64,000 nt of DNA from Clostridiales bacterium (GCA_004553575.1 SFLA01000001.1:62001-126000), one strand, 5' to 3'; positions 51,986 to 60,397 are shown, numbered from the stretch's first letter. Notes: a model not told the origin generated them from the sequence alone. Translations and numbers: made by a program.

Positions 51986-52774
51986 TTATGTTAGGTATGC
52001 TTTTTTTCTCATGGTGCGGAACACTCCCTTGAACAGGGGCACCTCGTTCCCGCACAGCCGGTAGGCGATATTCACCGCCGCGGCCTCGTAGGGTCGTATC
52101 CGGCTTCCCTCGCCGGAAAAGGCGATTCTTCCCAGCTCGCCGTCGGCGGCGGCGTGTACGTCGTAGGGTATAATCCCGATAAGCCTCACCGACGATGCCG
52201 ATATTATCTCCTCTGCCGTCGGGAACGCACCTTTTTTTGCCATATCGCGCCGGTACATATTTATTACCAGCCTCTGGTCGGTAAGCCCGGAGGCCGCAAG
52301 CGTTGCCGCCGCCTTCCCCGCGGCGCGCACCGATGCGGACGAATGCGATGTGACTATAAGCGCGCGGTCGGCACAGCCGGCAAGCGCGGAATAATAACCG
52401 GAATACTCCGCGGACGAATCTATAATCACGAAGTCGTAAACGCTTTTAAGATACGCGAGCAGCTCCGAGGTGCGGACGCGGTCTATCTCCGCTCCGTCGT
52501 ATATCTGGGGAGCGGGCATAAAATCCGGCCTTCCCGGGTGCTCCGCTTTTATCAGTGCGTCGCCCACCCGGCACACGCCGGAAATAACGTCCGAAGCGTC
52601 GAACAGCGCGGAGGAATCGCATCCCAACAGCATGTCGAGGCTGCGCATTCCGAAGTCGCCGTCGATGGCAAGCACCTTCTTGCCGAGCGCCGTGAGCGCG
52701 CCGGCGACGGACGCCGAAACAAAGGTCTTTCCGACCCCGCCCTTGAAGGCCGTGACAAAAACCACCTGACCCAC
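51986..52774 (-). CDS. MinD/ParA-type ATPase
   Basis: A 262-residue deviant Walker A ATPase: FKGGVGKT (10-17), AIDGDFGMRSLDMLLG and VIIDSSAEY. The C-terminal tail PLFKGVFRTMRKKAYLT is basic and amphipathic, like the MinD membrane-targeting sequence. GTG at 52774 is chosen because GAGGAGG lies 8 bases ahead. Neither minC nor minE is adjacent. It may act in division-site placement or in positioning another cargo. Confidence 0.85.
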   Translation of the reverse strand: MGQVVFVTAFKGGVGKTFVSASVAGALTALGKKVLAIDGDFGMRSLDMLLGCDSSALFDASDVISGVCRVGDALIKAEHPGRPDFMPAPQIYDGAEIDRVRTSELLAYLKSVYDFVIIDSSAEYSGYYSALAGCADRALIVTSHSSASVRAAGKAAATLAASGLTDQRLVINMYRRDMAKKGAFPTAEEIISASSVRLIGIIPYDVHAAADGELGRIAFSGEGSRIRPYEAAAVNIAYRLCGNEVPLFKGVFRTMRKKAYLT

Positions 52775-52813
52775 GGTAAACGCCTCCTCTTCGGTGTGCC
52801 TATAGTTATAAAT

Positions 52814-52842
52814 ATTATATAACGCCCGCCGTCGTTTGTCAA
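52814..52842 (-). promoter_or_regulatory. Promoter of the minD-like gene and downstream genes
   Basis: Minus-strand TTGACA (52837-52842), 17-bp spacer, TATAAT (52814-52819), perfect consensus. Close gene spacing suggests transcription could continue through hisS, aspS and the ABC genes. Confidence 0.85.
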
Positions 52843-52878
52843 CGGAAAAATACGTCCCCCGCACGGGTATAAAAACGC

Positions 52879-52907
52879 TTGACAAACAGCGTCCGCCGTG
52901 ATATTAT
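52879..52907 (+). promoter_or_regulatory. Promoter of pyrR-uraA
   Basis: TTGACA (52879-52884), 17-bp spacer, TATTAT (52902-52907). It diverges from the minD-like promoter; the two -35 boxes are 36 bp apart. Confidence 0.8.
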
Positions 52908-52931
52908 GTTTGGCGTGATATAGTGTCTGAA

Positions 52932-53027
52932 ACGATCTTTAAGCGCGGTACAGTGATGCCGGCAAGATTGCGCGACGTACGGGGAGCAGCTCCGTCATTT
53001 CGTCTTGCCGCGGGCAAGGCGTTTTTT
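52932..53027 (+). promoter_or_regulatory. PyrR-binding attenuator in the pyrR leader
   Basis: ATCTTTAAGCGCG (52935-52947), then GTACAGTGATGCCGGCAAG (52948-52966), resembles the PyrR anti-antiterminator loop (consensus GTCCNGNGAGGCNGGCAAG). GGCAAGA (52961-52967) can pair with TCTTGCC (53003-53009), competing with the terminator CTTGCC/GGCAAG (53004-53018) that is followed by six T (53022-53027). High UMP/UTP with PyrR should favour the terminator. Confidence 0.75.
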
Positions 53028-53061
53028 GTTGCACAAAGCTGTCGAAAAAAGGGGAAAGGAC

Positions 53062-53604
53062 ATGTATATACAAAAAGCGGTAATTCTCGATTCCGCCGCG
53101 GTCGGCAGATCGCTTATGCGGATTTCCCACGAGATAATAGAGAGCGCAGAGGGCGAAAAGAGCGTATGCATTATCGGGATACGGCGCCGCGGAGTCCCTC
53201 TCGCACGGCGTATAGCCGAGAATATCCGGAAGTTTTCCGATATCGACGTGCAGGTCGGCGAGCTTGATATTTCACTGTACCGGGACGACCTTTCCGAAAC
53301 CGGCTCACAGGCAAATCTTAACGGCACCGACGTCGGCTTTCCGGTGGAGGGCAGAACGGTCGTGCTGGTGGACGACGTGCTGTATACCGGGCGCACCGCC
53401 CGTGCCGCAATAGAAGCCGTAATACACATGGGGAGACCTTCAAGACTGCGGCTTGCCGTGCTGGTGGACAGGGGTCACCGCGAGCTTCCGATACGCGCCG
53501 ATTACGTGGGTAAGAACGTACCGACCTCGCGCCGGGAGCTTATAGCGGTGCGTGTGCCGGAATACGACGGCTGCTGCGAAGCGGCAATACTCGAGGAAAA
53601 GTAA
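53062..53604 (+). CDS. pyrR: PyrR, pyr attenuation regulator / uracil phosphoribosyltransferase
   Basis: A 180-residue type I phosphoribosyltransferase: PRPP loop VVLVDDVLYTGRTARAA, IGIRRRGVPLARRI, and the PyrR-specific RNA-binding face region GELDISLYRDDL. The ATG at 53062 follows GGAAAGGAC. A PyrR-type attenuator in its own leader indicates autoregulation together with the permease gene. Confidence 0.96.
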   Translation: MYIQKAVILDSAAVGRSLMRISHEIIESAEGEKSVCIIGIRRRGVPLARRIAENIRKFSDIDVQVGELDISLYRDDLSETGSQANLNGTDVGFPVEGRTVVLVDDVLYTGRTARAAIEAVIHMGRPSRLRLAVLVDRGHRELPIRADYVGKNVPTSRRELIAVRVPEYDGCCEAAILEEK

Positions 53605-53641
53605 AAAATTTTATATAAACCAAATAAACGGAGGAAATCAA

Positions 53642-55039
53642 ATGAAACTAACCTATCAGGTAAGCGACCGCCCCTCGTTCGGAAAGCTTGTAACCTTCGC
53701 AATCCAGCAGCTTCTTGCGATCATGACCGCCACCCTCGTCGTGCCGGTTGTCGTGAACAACATCTGCGGCACCTCGCTCAGCCCCGCCGCGGCGCTCTTC
53801 GGAGCCGGAGTCGGCACGCTCGTATACCTGCTGTTCACCAAATTCCGCAGCCCCGTGTTCCTCGGATCGTCCTTCGCGTTCATCAATTCGATGTGCGCCT
53901 CCTTTGCCGGCGCCGCCTCGATGTCAGTCGGCTACATAGGCCTTATCATAGGCGCCGCAATGGCAGGTCTCGTTTATGTTGTCATTGCACTTATAGTAAA
54001 GCTTGTCGGCGTTAAGTGGATATCCAAGATCATGCCCGCCACCGTTATCGGCCCGACCGTCGCCATTATCGGTCTTTCGCTTGCGGGCAACGCCACCGGC
54101 GATCTCGTTTCCGGCGGTCTTAAGATTGACGGCGCTTCCGTTTGCTCCCCCTATATTGCGGCTCTGATCGGTCTCGTAACCCTCGCGGTCGCAATGGTCT
54201 GCTCGGCTTACGGCAAGAAGTCCGGAAAGCTCATTCCGTTCATATACGGCATACTCGCGGGCTATGCGCTTGCGGTAATCCTCACCGTTATCGGCAACGC
54301 GGCCGGAGTCGATGAGCTTAAGGTAGTTTCCTTTGAATCGTTCAGCGCGCTCTTCGCGGACGGAGTCAAATTCTCCTCCTTCATCAGCCTCCCCGATTTC
54401 ACCTTTATCAAATTTGCGGATCTTGACGCGGGCATTACCGGCAGCTATATCGCCTCGCTCGCAGTCGCGTATGTACCGGTTGCGTTCGTTGTCTTTGCGG
54501 AGCATATCGCAGACCACACCAACCTTTCCTCCATTATCGAAAAGAATCTGCTCGAGGATCCGGGACTTGACAGAACCCTGCTCGGCGACGGTGTCGGCTC
54601 GGTTGCCGGCGCGCTGTTCGGCGGCTGCCCCAACACCACCTACGGCGAATCGATAGGCTGTGTGGCGATAACCAAGAACGCCTCCGTTTACACCATACTC
54701 ACCGCGGCTGTCGGAGCGATACTCGTTTCCTTCGTGTCCCCCTTTATCGCGCTGGTCAACTCGATTCCGTCCTGCGTAATGGGCGGCGTGTGCATGGCTC
54801 TGTACGGATTTATCGCGGTATCCGGACTTAAAATGATAAAAGATATAAACCTTAACGAGAACAAGAACCTGTTCGTCGTGTCGGTCGTGCTTATTTCCGG
54901 CGTCGGCGGACTGTCCTTCTCCTTCGCAAACGGAACCGTAACCCTTACCGCGGTAGCCACCGCGCTTATACTCGGAATACTTACCAATCTCCTTCTCCGC
55001 CGCGCTCCCGAGACCGAGAGCTCCGAGGAAAACCGATAA
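53642..55039 (+). CDS. uraA: Uracil/xanthine permease, NCS2 family
   Basis: A 465-residue membrane protein with about 14 hydrophobic segments. NCS2 signatures include ATLVVPVVVNNICG, FLGSSFAFI, the substrate-site segment VPVAFVVFAEHIADH, and FGGCPNTTYGESIG. Pairing with pyrR and the attenuator makes uracil the likely substrate. GGAGG lies 6 bases ahead of the ATG at 53642. Confidence 0.94.
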   Translation: MKLTYQVSDRPSFGKLVTFAIQQLLAIMTATLVVPVVVNNICGTSLSPAAALFGAGVGTLVYLLFTKFRSPVFLGSSFAFINSMCASFAGAASMSVGYIGLIIGAAMAGLVYVVIALIVKLVGVKWISKIMPATVIGPTVAIIGLSLAGNATGDLVSGGLKIDGASVCSPYIAALIGLVTLAVAMVCSAYGKKSGKLIPFIYGILAGYALAVILTVIGNAAGVDELKVVSFESFSALFADGVKFSSFISLPDFTFIKFADLDAGITGSYIASLAVAYVPVAFVVFAEHIADHTNLSSIIEKNLLEDPGLDRTLLGDGVGSVAGALFGGCPNTTYGESIGCVAITKNASVYTILTAAVGAILVSFVSPFIALVNSIPSCVMGGVCMALYGFIAVSGLKMIKDINLNENKNLFVVSVVLISGVGGLSFSFANGTVTLTAVATALILGILTNLLLRRAPETESSEENR

Positions 55040-55089
55040 ATCTTACCGAAGCATAAGCCCTTTTTAAGGGCTGTGCCCATGCGGCAGCA

Positions 55090-55125
55090 ACAGCCGCGGC
55101 AGATAAAACTGCCGCGGCTGTTTTT
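55090..55125 (+). terminator. Terminator after the uracil permease
   Basis: A perfect 13-bp stem, ACAGCCGCGGCAG (55090-55102) with CTGCCGCGGCTGT (55109-55121), followed by a T-run. Confidence 0.92.
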
Positions 55126-55176
55126 GTGTTTTGCTAAGGTTTGCGTCAATACGGAACCGCAAAGCTCCGTTTATCG

Positions 55177-55204
55177 GAAAACTCCCGGATCTATTATCCG
55201 GGAA
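55177..55204 (-). terminator. Terminator after the diacylglycerol kinase-like gene
   Basis: CTCCCGGAT (55182-55190) pairs with ATCCGGGAA (55196-55204, one G-U/A mismatch at the end). On the minus strand TTTT follows (55178-55181). Confidence 0.75.
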
Positions 55205-55257
55205 TCGACGCATTTCCGCCGGTCCCGGTATCTTTTTTTCTGCCGATGCCCCGGATT

Positions 55258-56193
55258 TTATGTATCCTGTGCTTTCTTCGGAAGAATAATATTTATCGCG
55301 CCCGGGAGCACCGTTATCTCGGGGTCGGTCATGAGTATAATCTCGCCGTCCACGTTAACGGGTATCCGCTTTCCTGCGCAGATACAGAAGCTGCGGCAGC
55401 GGCGGAAGGTCACAATGTCGCGCATCGTATCGATATGCTCTCCGCGCCGGTACTTTCCCACCAGCGAAATAAACTTAAGCCTGCTCACCGTGTCAACACA
55501 GACAAAATCTATAAGTCCGTCGTCCGGCAGCGCCTTGGGTGCCGCTTTATAGCCTCCGCCGTAATACTGTCCGTTCCCGCCCAGCGCAAACAGAAAATCG
55601 CGCTTGGAGGGAAACAGCTCCTCGCCGTCGCACTTAAGCGTATACCGGTTTTTGGTTTGCGAAACGAGACACTCTATAAGCGAAAGGTTGTACGCGGCGT
55701 TTCCGCCGAATACCCTCCGGTACTTGCCCATTCCGTCGGCGACGGCGGCATCGAAGCCCGCCGACACGAGGTTCACGCACGGATACACCGCGCCCGTCCC
55801 GGTATCGGTTACGAGCATAAGATCAATGGGGCGGTATTCGCCGGCGGTAAGCGCGGCGAGATCGCGGAAATCTGACGCCGAATAGCCGTCGAACATCTTT
55901 ATAAAGTCGTTCCCGCTGCCCGTCGGCACCGAAGCGACCGCGCACCGGCGGTACCCCGAAAGGTAAACTCCGGTAATTACCTCGTTAAGCGTACCGTCGC
56001 CGCCGCAGGCATATATTCTTATAAAATCGTTAGCCTTCTCCAGCCGGTCGCATACCTCGCGCACCGCGTCCTTCGGGCAGGCGGTAACATATATTTCGGC
56101 GCCGCTTAGCCCGAGCCGGGCAACCGCATCGGCTATTACCGAACTGCGGTTTTTCTTTCCCGCAGCGGGATTGACTATAAACAAATGCTTCAT
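55258..56193 (-). CDS. Diacylglycerol/lipid kinase family protein (YegS/DagK-like)
   Basis: A 311-residue protein with FIVNPAAGKKN at the start, GGDGTLNEV (64-72) as the nucleotide-binding motif, and VPTGSGNDF. The C-terminal beta domain ends near VNVDGEIILMTDPEITVLP. Family members phosphorylate diacylglycerol or related lipids. Given the lipid operon at 8.3-15 kb, a sphingoid-type substrate cannot be excluded. It overlaps tmcAL by 4 bases. Confidence 0.9.
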   Translation of the reverse strand: MKHLFIVNPAAGKKNRSSVIADAVARLGLSGAEIYVTACPKDAVREVCDRLEKANDFIRIYACGGDGTLNEVITGVYLSGYRRCAVASVPTGSGNDFIKMFDGYSASDFRDLAALTAGEYRPIDLMLVTDTGTGAVYPCVNLVSAGFDAAVADGMGKYRRVFGGNAAYNLSLIECLVSQTKNRYTLKCDGEELFPSKRDFLFALGGNGQYYGGGYKAAPKALPDDGLIDFVCVDTVSRLKFISLVGKYRRGEHIDTMRDIVTFRRCRSFCICAGKRIPVNVDGEIILMTDPEITVLPGAINIILPKKAQDT

Positions 56194-57305
56194 TCATCGG
56201 CTCCTTGTATATACGGCGTGCGGCTCCGTGCGTCCGGACTGCCGTACAGCGTTCTGAGCAGGCTCTCGGCCTTCGCTTCTCTTATAAATCCCGGAAAGCC
56301 CGCCGCGTCGGACGGTCTCGTAATAACGGGTATTTCCGATATCCCCGAAATATTCCTTATTACCGGAGTTGAGGCGGCCCTCGCGGAGAGCAGCAGAGTG
56401 TACTCCGGATCTGCCGCCGCCTGTTCACGGGTTATTCCGAACAGCAGAGATATAAGCGCCCGCCGCACTCTCGCATCGGTAAACGCGGCGGACCGGCACA
56501 GCGGCACCATATCCTCCGGCTTTTCCGCCGCTGTCGCCGCCCGGGCAAGCCGTCCCGCAAGCGTGCGGTCTATTCCGTAAAGCAAAGTCATATCGCCCGA
56601 AAAAGTTTTAAGCGCGGAAAACAGATATGCGTCAAGCGCGCTGTCCGGCACCGTGTCGAAAAAAAAGCGCCTCGCCGGCTCCGGTATACCCTCCGTCATG
56701 CCGGCGCCCCTGCTTCTCAGCGAACCGGCGGATTCCTCGCCGGCTCCCCTCTGCACGACTTCTACCGGCGGACCGGAAACGGCGGCGGAAGCGCGTATAT
56801 ATTCGGCGGCAAGAATGTTGTTCGGCTTCGCCATATCCGCGGCAATCTTATCGCCGGCCGCGTCGGCTATAATACGGGCGACCGCCTTGGGATATGAAAG
56901 CCGCTTCTCCGCCCGTATAAGCTCGTCGGCACGACCGGCAAAGCCGGTATCGCACAGAATACTCGCGGCAGCCCGCACCGAACCGGGATCTTCGGCGCCG
57001 CAGACAATAACACTCATTCCGATCGACCGTGCAATCTTTACCCCGGCAGACGCAAAATCGCGGGCGGAAAGGCAGGAATACGGGAACGGAAGAGAAAACA
57101 CCGCATCGTAGCCGCACTCGGCGGCGGCGGCGGCGCGGAGATACCTGTCGGCGCAGGCGGGATACCCCCGCTGCACCAGACTTCCGCTCATAATACCGCA
57201 TACGAACCCGGCGCGGCGCTTTGCCTCCGCCAGAACACGCATATGACCGTAATGAAACGGGTTGAACTCGCAGATCACCGCGGCGGTACCCGGTATTCTT
57301 TCCAT
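56190..57305 (-). CDS. tmcAL: tRNA(Met) cytidine acetate ligase
   Basis: A 371-residue nucleotidyltransferase-fold protein: AAVICEFNPFHYGHMRVLAEAKRR contains the HxGH motif, followed by GIMSGSLVQRGYPACADRYLRA, both conserved in the YlbM/TmcAL family. TmcAL uses ATP and acetate to make N4-acetylcytidine at position 34 of elongator tRNA-Met. Notably, it diverges from acetate kinase, another acetate-consuming enzyme. Confidence 0.93.
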   Translation of the reverse strand: MERIPGTAAVICEFNPFHYGHMRVLAEAKRRAGFVCGIMSGSLVQRGYPACADRYLRAAAAAECGYDAVFSLPFPYSCLSARDFASAGVKIARSIGMSVIVCGAEDPGSVRAAASILCDTGFAGRADELIRAEKRLSYPKAVARIIADAAGDKIAADMAKPNNILAAEYIRASAAVSGPPVEVVQRGAGEESAGSLRSRGAGMTEGIPEPARRFFFDTVPDSALDAYLFSALKTFSGDMTLLYGIDRTLAGRLARAATAAEKPEDMVPLCRSAAFTDARVRRALISLLFGITREQAAADPEYTLLLSARAASTPVIRNISGISEIPVITRPSDAAGFPGFIREAKAESLLRTLYGSPDARSRTPYIQGADE

Positions 57306-57314
57306 AAAAATCCC

Positions 57315-57343
57315 TTGCTTTTTGATAATATGGGTAGTATAAT
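57315..57343 (+). promoter_or_regulatory. ackA promoter
   Basis: TTGCTT (57315-57320), 17-bp spacer, TATAAT (57338-57343), 37 bases before the ackA ATG. Confidence 0.75.
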
Positions 57344-57364
57344 GGTTTTCGACAAAAAAGTCAA
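57336..57364 (-). promoter_or_regulatory. tmcAL-dagK promoter, -10 box overlapping that of ackA
   Basis: Minus-strand TTGACT (57359-57364), 17-bp spacer, TATACT (57336-57341). The -10 element shares four bases with the divergent ackA -10 element. Confidence 0.7.
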
Positions 57365-57379
57365 CAAGGAGCAGATTAA

Positions 57380-58585
57380 ATGTACGTATTGGTCGTAAAC
57401 GCGGGCAGCTCGTCGCTTAAATATCAGCTGTTCGACATGGACGGAGAGAAGCTTATCGCAAAAGGCAACGCCGACAGAATCGGAATCGACGGCGTTCTTG
57501 AACATCAGGTAATAGGCAGAGACAAAACAAAAACCCCGGTGCCGCTGCCCGATCACGCAGCCGCAATAAAAACGGTGCTTTCGACCCTCGTCGATAAAGA
57601 CGCGGGCTGTCTCGACAGCATATCGCAGATCTCCGCGGTGGGTCACCGTATAGTCCACGGCGGCCCGTGGCTTACACATCCGGTAATGGTAACCGACGAA
57701 TCGGTGGCCGATCTGGAAAAATGCATGCTTCTCGCACCGCTGCACACCAAGGGGCACCTCCAGGGCATAGAGGGCTGCCGCAAGGCGATGCCCGGCGTTC
57801 CGCAGGTGCTGGTTATCGACACCAGCTTCCACAGCACGATGCCGCCGAAGGCGTATACCTACCCGATCGACTGGGACACCGCTCAGCGAAACTACGTACG
57901 CCGCTACGGCTTCCACGGCACCTCGCACAGATACGTTTCCGGTGTCGCCAACGAATATCTCGATGTCCCCGCCGACAAATCAAAGATAATTACCTGCCAT
58001 ATAGGCAACGGCTCGTCCATAACCGCCGTTCAGGGCGGTAAATGTATCGATACCAGCATGGGCTTCACCCCGCTCGACGGAATAATCATGGGTTCGCGCT
58101 GCGGCGCCGTCGACCCGGCAATTGTCCCGCACATTATGGAGGCGGAGCATATTTCGCCCGACGAGATGGCTGACTGGATGAACAAAAAGTGCGGTCTGCT
58201 CGGCGTTTCCGGCGTTTCGTCGGATATGCGCAACGTCCGCAGGGCGATCGAAGAGGGTAACGAGAGGGCGCGTCTGGCGGTTGATATACTCGTGTACGAA
58301 ATCAAGAAGTTTATAGGCGGCTATACCGCCGCGATGAACGGTCTGGACTGCCTCGTGTTCACCGCCGGTATCGGCGAGAACGACGAGCTTGTGCGCAGTG
58401 AGGTCTGCCGCGACATGGAGTTCTTCGGCATAAAAATCGACGAGGAAAAGAACCTCGCATGGCGTTCGCTGCCCGTCCCGGGCGATATTTCCGCTCCGGA
58501 CAGCCGCGCAAAAGTGTTCGTAATAGCCACCAACGAAGAGCTTATGATCGCACGCGACACGGTCGCAATGTGCTCGATGGCGTAA
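57380..58585 (+). CDS. ackA: Acetate kinase
   Basis: A 401-residue ASKHA-fold kinase: VLVVNAGSSSLKYQLFD at the start, GHRIVHGG, RRYGFHGTSHRYVS, HIGNGSSITAV and FTAGIGEND. It makes ATP from acetyl phosphate, central to anaerobic fermentation. No pta gene is adjacent. Confidence 0.98.
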   Translation: MYVLVVNAGSSSLKYQLFDMDGEKLIAKGNADRIGIDGVLEHQVIGRDKTKTPVPLPDHAAAIKTVLSTLVDKDAGCLDSISQISAVGHRIVHGGPWLTHPVMVTDESVADLEKCMLLAPLHTKGHLQGIEGCRKAMPGVPQVLVIDTSFHSTMPPKAYTYPIDWDTAQRNYVRRYGFHGTSHRYVSGVANEYLDVPADKSKIITCHIGNGSSITAVQGGKCIDTSMGFTPLDGIIMGSRCGAVDPAIVPHIMEAEHISPDEMADWMNKKCGLLGVSGVSSDMRNVRRAIEEGNERARLAVDILVYEIKKFIGGYTAAMNGLDCLVFTAGIGENDELVRSEVCRDMEFFGIKIDEEKNLAWRSLPVPGDISAPDSRAKVFVIATNEELMIARDTVAMCSMA

Positions 58586-58592
58586 AAACGGA

Positions 58593-59213
58593 ATGGCAGC
58601 CCTGCTGCTCGTATTCGAGCTTATAGGAACCGTCGCGTTCGCCGTATCCGGCGCGATGACCGGTCTTAAAAAGGGCATGGACCTGTTCGGAGTTTCCATA
58701 CTCGGCATAAGCTGTGCCGTCGGCGGAGGGATAATCCGCGATCTCCTGCTCGGGATAACGCCGCCGACCACCTTCCTGCACCCGATATACGCCGCAGTAG
58801 CGGCAGTAACGGCGCTTGCGGTTTTTCTGCCGCCGGTGCGGGCGCGTGTTTCGGCAACAAACCGGATTTTCGAACTGCTTCTGCTGGTAATGGATTCCGT
58901 CGGGCTGGGCGTGTTTACCGTAATCGGCATAAGCACCGCGGCGTCCGCGGGGCAGAGCGGAAACGTATTTTTAATGGCGTTTGTCGGAGTTATAACCGGA
59001 GTGGGCGGTGGCGTACTGCGCGATGTGCTCGCCGGCAACACACCGTACATATTCATTAAGCATATCTACGCCGTCGCGTCCCTTGCGGGAGCGCTGCCCT
59101 GTGCGGTTCTGTGGAATTATATCCCGCATTACGCTCTTATGCTCGTATCGGCGGCGCTGGTAATAACCATACGGTTTCTTGCCGCGCACTACCGGTGGAG
59201 CCTGCCGAAATAG
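58593..59213 (+). CDS. TRIC / UPF0126 family membrane channel
   Basis: A 206-residue protein with seven hydrophobic segments in two repeats. Each repeat contains a Gly-rich signature, AVGGGIIRDLLLG near residue 45 and GVGGGVLRDVLAG near 140, typical of trimeric intracellular cation channel homologues (YadS/YvgT). It is 7 bases after ackA and probably co-transcribed. Confidence 0.92.
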   Translation: MAALLLVFELIGTVAFAVSGAMTGLKKGMDLFGVSILGISCAVGGGIIRDLLLGITPPTTFLHPIYAAVAAVTALAVFLPPVRARVSATNRIFELLLLVMDSVGLGVFTVIGISTAASAGQSGNVFLMAFVGVITGVGGGVLRDVLAGNTPYIFIKHIYAVASLAGALPCAVLWNYIPHYALMLVSAALVITIRFLAAHYRWSLPK

Positions 59214-59231
59214 CCCAAAAACAGCATGTCA

Positions 59232-59269
59232 CCCCCGCAAAACGGTTGTTTCCGCTTTGCGGGGGTTTT
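59232..59269 (+). terminator. Terminator after the TRIC gene
   Basis: CCCCCGCAAA (59232-59241) pairs with TTTGCGGGGG (59256-59265), followed by TTTT. Confidence 0.9.
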
Positions 59270-59281
59270 GTCGTCCGTATA

Positions 59282-60082
59282 TTACAGCGTGCCCAGAAAT
59301 GCGCGCTTTATCCACAGATAATCGGTTGCGGATATTCTTCCGTCGCCGTCCAGGTCGCCCCGTGTAAGCTGATCCCCGGACAGCTTAACGCTGCCGAGGA
59401 ACGCACGCTTTGCAAGCAGAACGTCGGCTGCATTCACAAGACCGTCGCCGTTGATATCTCCGGCAACGGTTTCGGCGGGGTAATACACAAAGGCGTTCAG
59501 CTTTCCGTGCTTTTTCCATTTGCGGGCGTGATATCCGTCCGGCGCGCCGACATTGCTTACGCCGGTTATCTGAACTCCGTCCGCCCATATCGGGGTGCAT
59601 TCAACCGCCAGTCCTCCGCCGATATACACGCCGACGTGCCCGCTCATCCACAGTATTTCACCGACTGCGATCTGCGTGAAGTCGGAGCTCACCCCGTCGC
59701 ACAGCGCGAGCAGACCGTCCACGCCGACGTCGGGTACACCGTTTGAAGCGTATTCGGCTCCGCCGCAACGGGAATTGCTGTCGCCGGACCAGCCCCACAG
59801 CATGCCCTTTATAAGGCAGACGCAGTCGAATCCGAACACGTTTTTGCCGATAAGCGCGCGAAACTTCGCCTGTTTTGCGGGGGTGTACCACGAAGGGTAC
59901 TGCTTCGACTTACCGGCAATCAGACTTTCCGTGACCGGCGCCCCGTACACACCCTTCATATACACGGTGTCGTATTCGGTGGCGCAGTCCATAAGCTTTG
60001 CCGCAAACGTCCGGCTGTCCGTTAACGCCGCGGCGTTTCTGCATATCCTGCTTTCATAACGTCCCGAGTATGTTTCACTCAT
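59282..60082 (-). CDS. Endolysin-like NlpC/P60-type amidase with C-terminal dockerin
   Basis: A 266-residue protein. The N-terminal part (1-205) is a cysteine-peptidase-like amidase with catalytic Cys in VFGFDCVCLIKGMLWGW and His in WMSGHVGVYIGGGLAVECTP, similar to phage/gut Firmicutes endolysins. The C-terminal 60 residues are a type I dockerin: GDINGDGLVNAADVLLAKRAFLG and GDLDGDGRISATDYLWIKRAFLG, two Ca2+-binding repeats. No signal peptide is present, which is odd for a dockerin protein. GGGAGGAC lies about 10 bases ahead of the ATG. Confidence 0.85.
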   Translation of the reverse strand: MSETYSGRYESRICRNAAALTDSRTFAAKLMDCATEYDTVYMKGVYGAPVTESLIAGKSKQYPSWYTPAKQAKFRALIGKNVFGFDCVCLIKGMLWGWSGDSNSRCGGAEYASNGVPDVGVDGLLALCDGVSSDFTQIAVGEILWMSGHVGVYIGGGLAVECTPIWADGVQITGVSNVGAPDGYHARKWKKHGKLNAFVYYPAETVAGDINGDGLVNAADVLLAKRAFLGSVKLSGDQLTRGDLDGDGRISATDYLWIKRAFLGTL

Positions 60083-60104
60083 TGTTTGTCGTCCTCCCGT
60101 ATCA

Positions 60105-60221
60105 TCATATGACGCCGATCACCCGCCCGACACCTGCGGATTCAAACCCGGTTCCGCCGCAAACCGCCTGCGCACAGACAACCGTACGGCCGCAGACGAC
60201 GGTCGGATTAACGGTTCTCAT
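60105..60221 (-). CDS. 38-codon ORF upstream of the amidase, unknown
   Basis: ATG at 60221 preceded by AAAGGAG at a good distance; it ends at 60105, 23 bases before the amidase start. The peptide is Val/Gly/Cys rich with three Cys in a repeated T-V-V-C / A-V-C pattern and a hydrophobic C terminus. I recognise no family. It could be a small structural or leader peptide. The strong ribosome site is the main evidence that it is translated. Confidence 0.5.
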   Translation of the reverse strand: MRTVNPTVVCGRTVVCAQAVCGGTGFESAGVGRVIGVI

Positions 60222-60280
60222 TGTATGGTATCTCCTTTCGTGTTCCGCCGCTCCGTGCATAAAGCCCGTAAAATCCGTAC

Positions 60281-60310
60281 AAAAAACCCCGAAAGACGCT
60301 TTTCGGGGTT
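60281..60310 (-). terminator. Terminator-like hairpin inside the leader of the 38-codon ORF
   Basis: On the minus strand CCCCGAAAAG and CTTTCGGGG pair and are followed by TTTTTT (plus 60281-60286). It lies downstream of the promoter at 60368-60397 and upstream of the first start codon, so readthrough would be needed to express the amidase. A conditional attenuator or an 80-nt small RNA are both possible. Confidence 0.8.
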
Positions 60311-60367
60311 AATAGGTATTTGTTTTCAGGGCGTCCGCTCCGCGGCGTTGTTCCCGTATCCGTATTT

Positions 60368-60397
60368 ATTATAACACGCTCCCGCGGGTAAAGTCAA
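60368..60397 (-). promoter_or_regulatory. Promoter for the attenuated leader / amidase unit
   Basis: Minus-strand TTGACT (60392-60397), 18-bp spacer, TATAAT (60368-60373). Confidence 0.75.

Noticed and set aside
60130..60160. tRNA T-arm-like stretch (GGATTCAAACCC)
   Set aside because: No cloverleaf can be built around it, and it lies within the 38-codon ORF leader unit.
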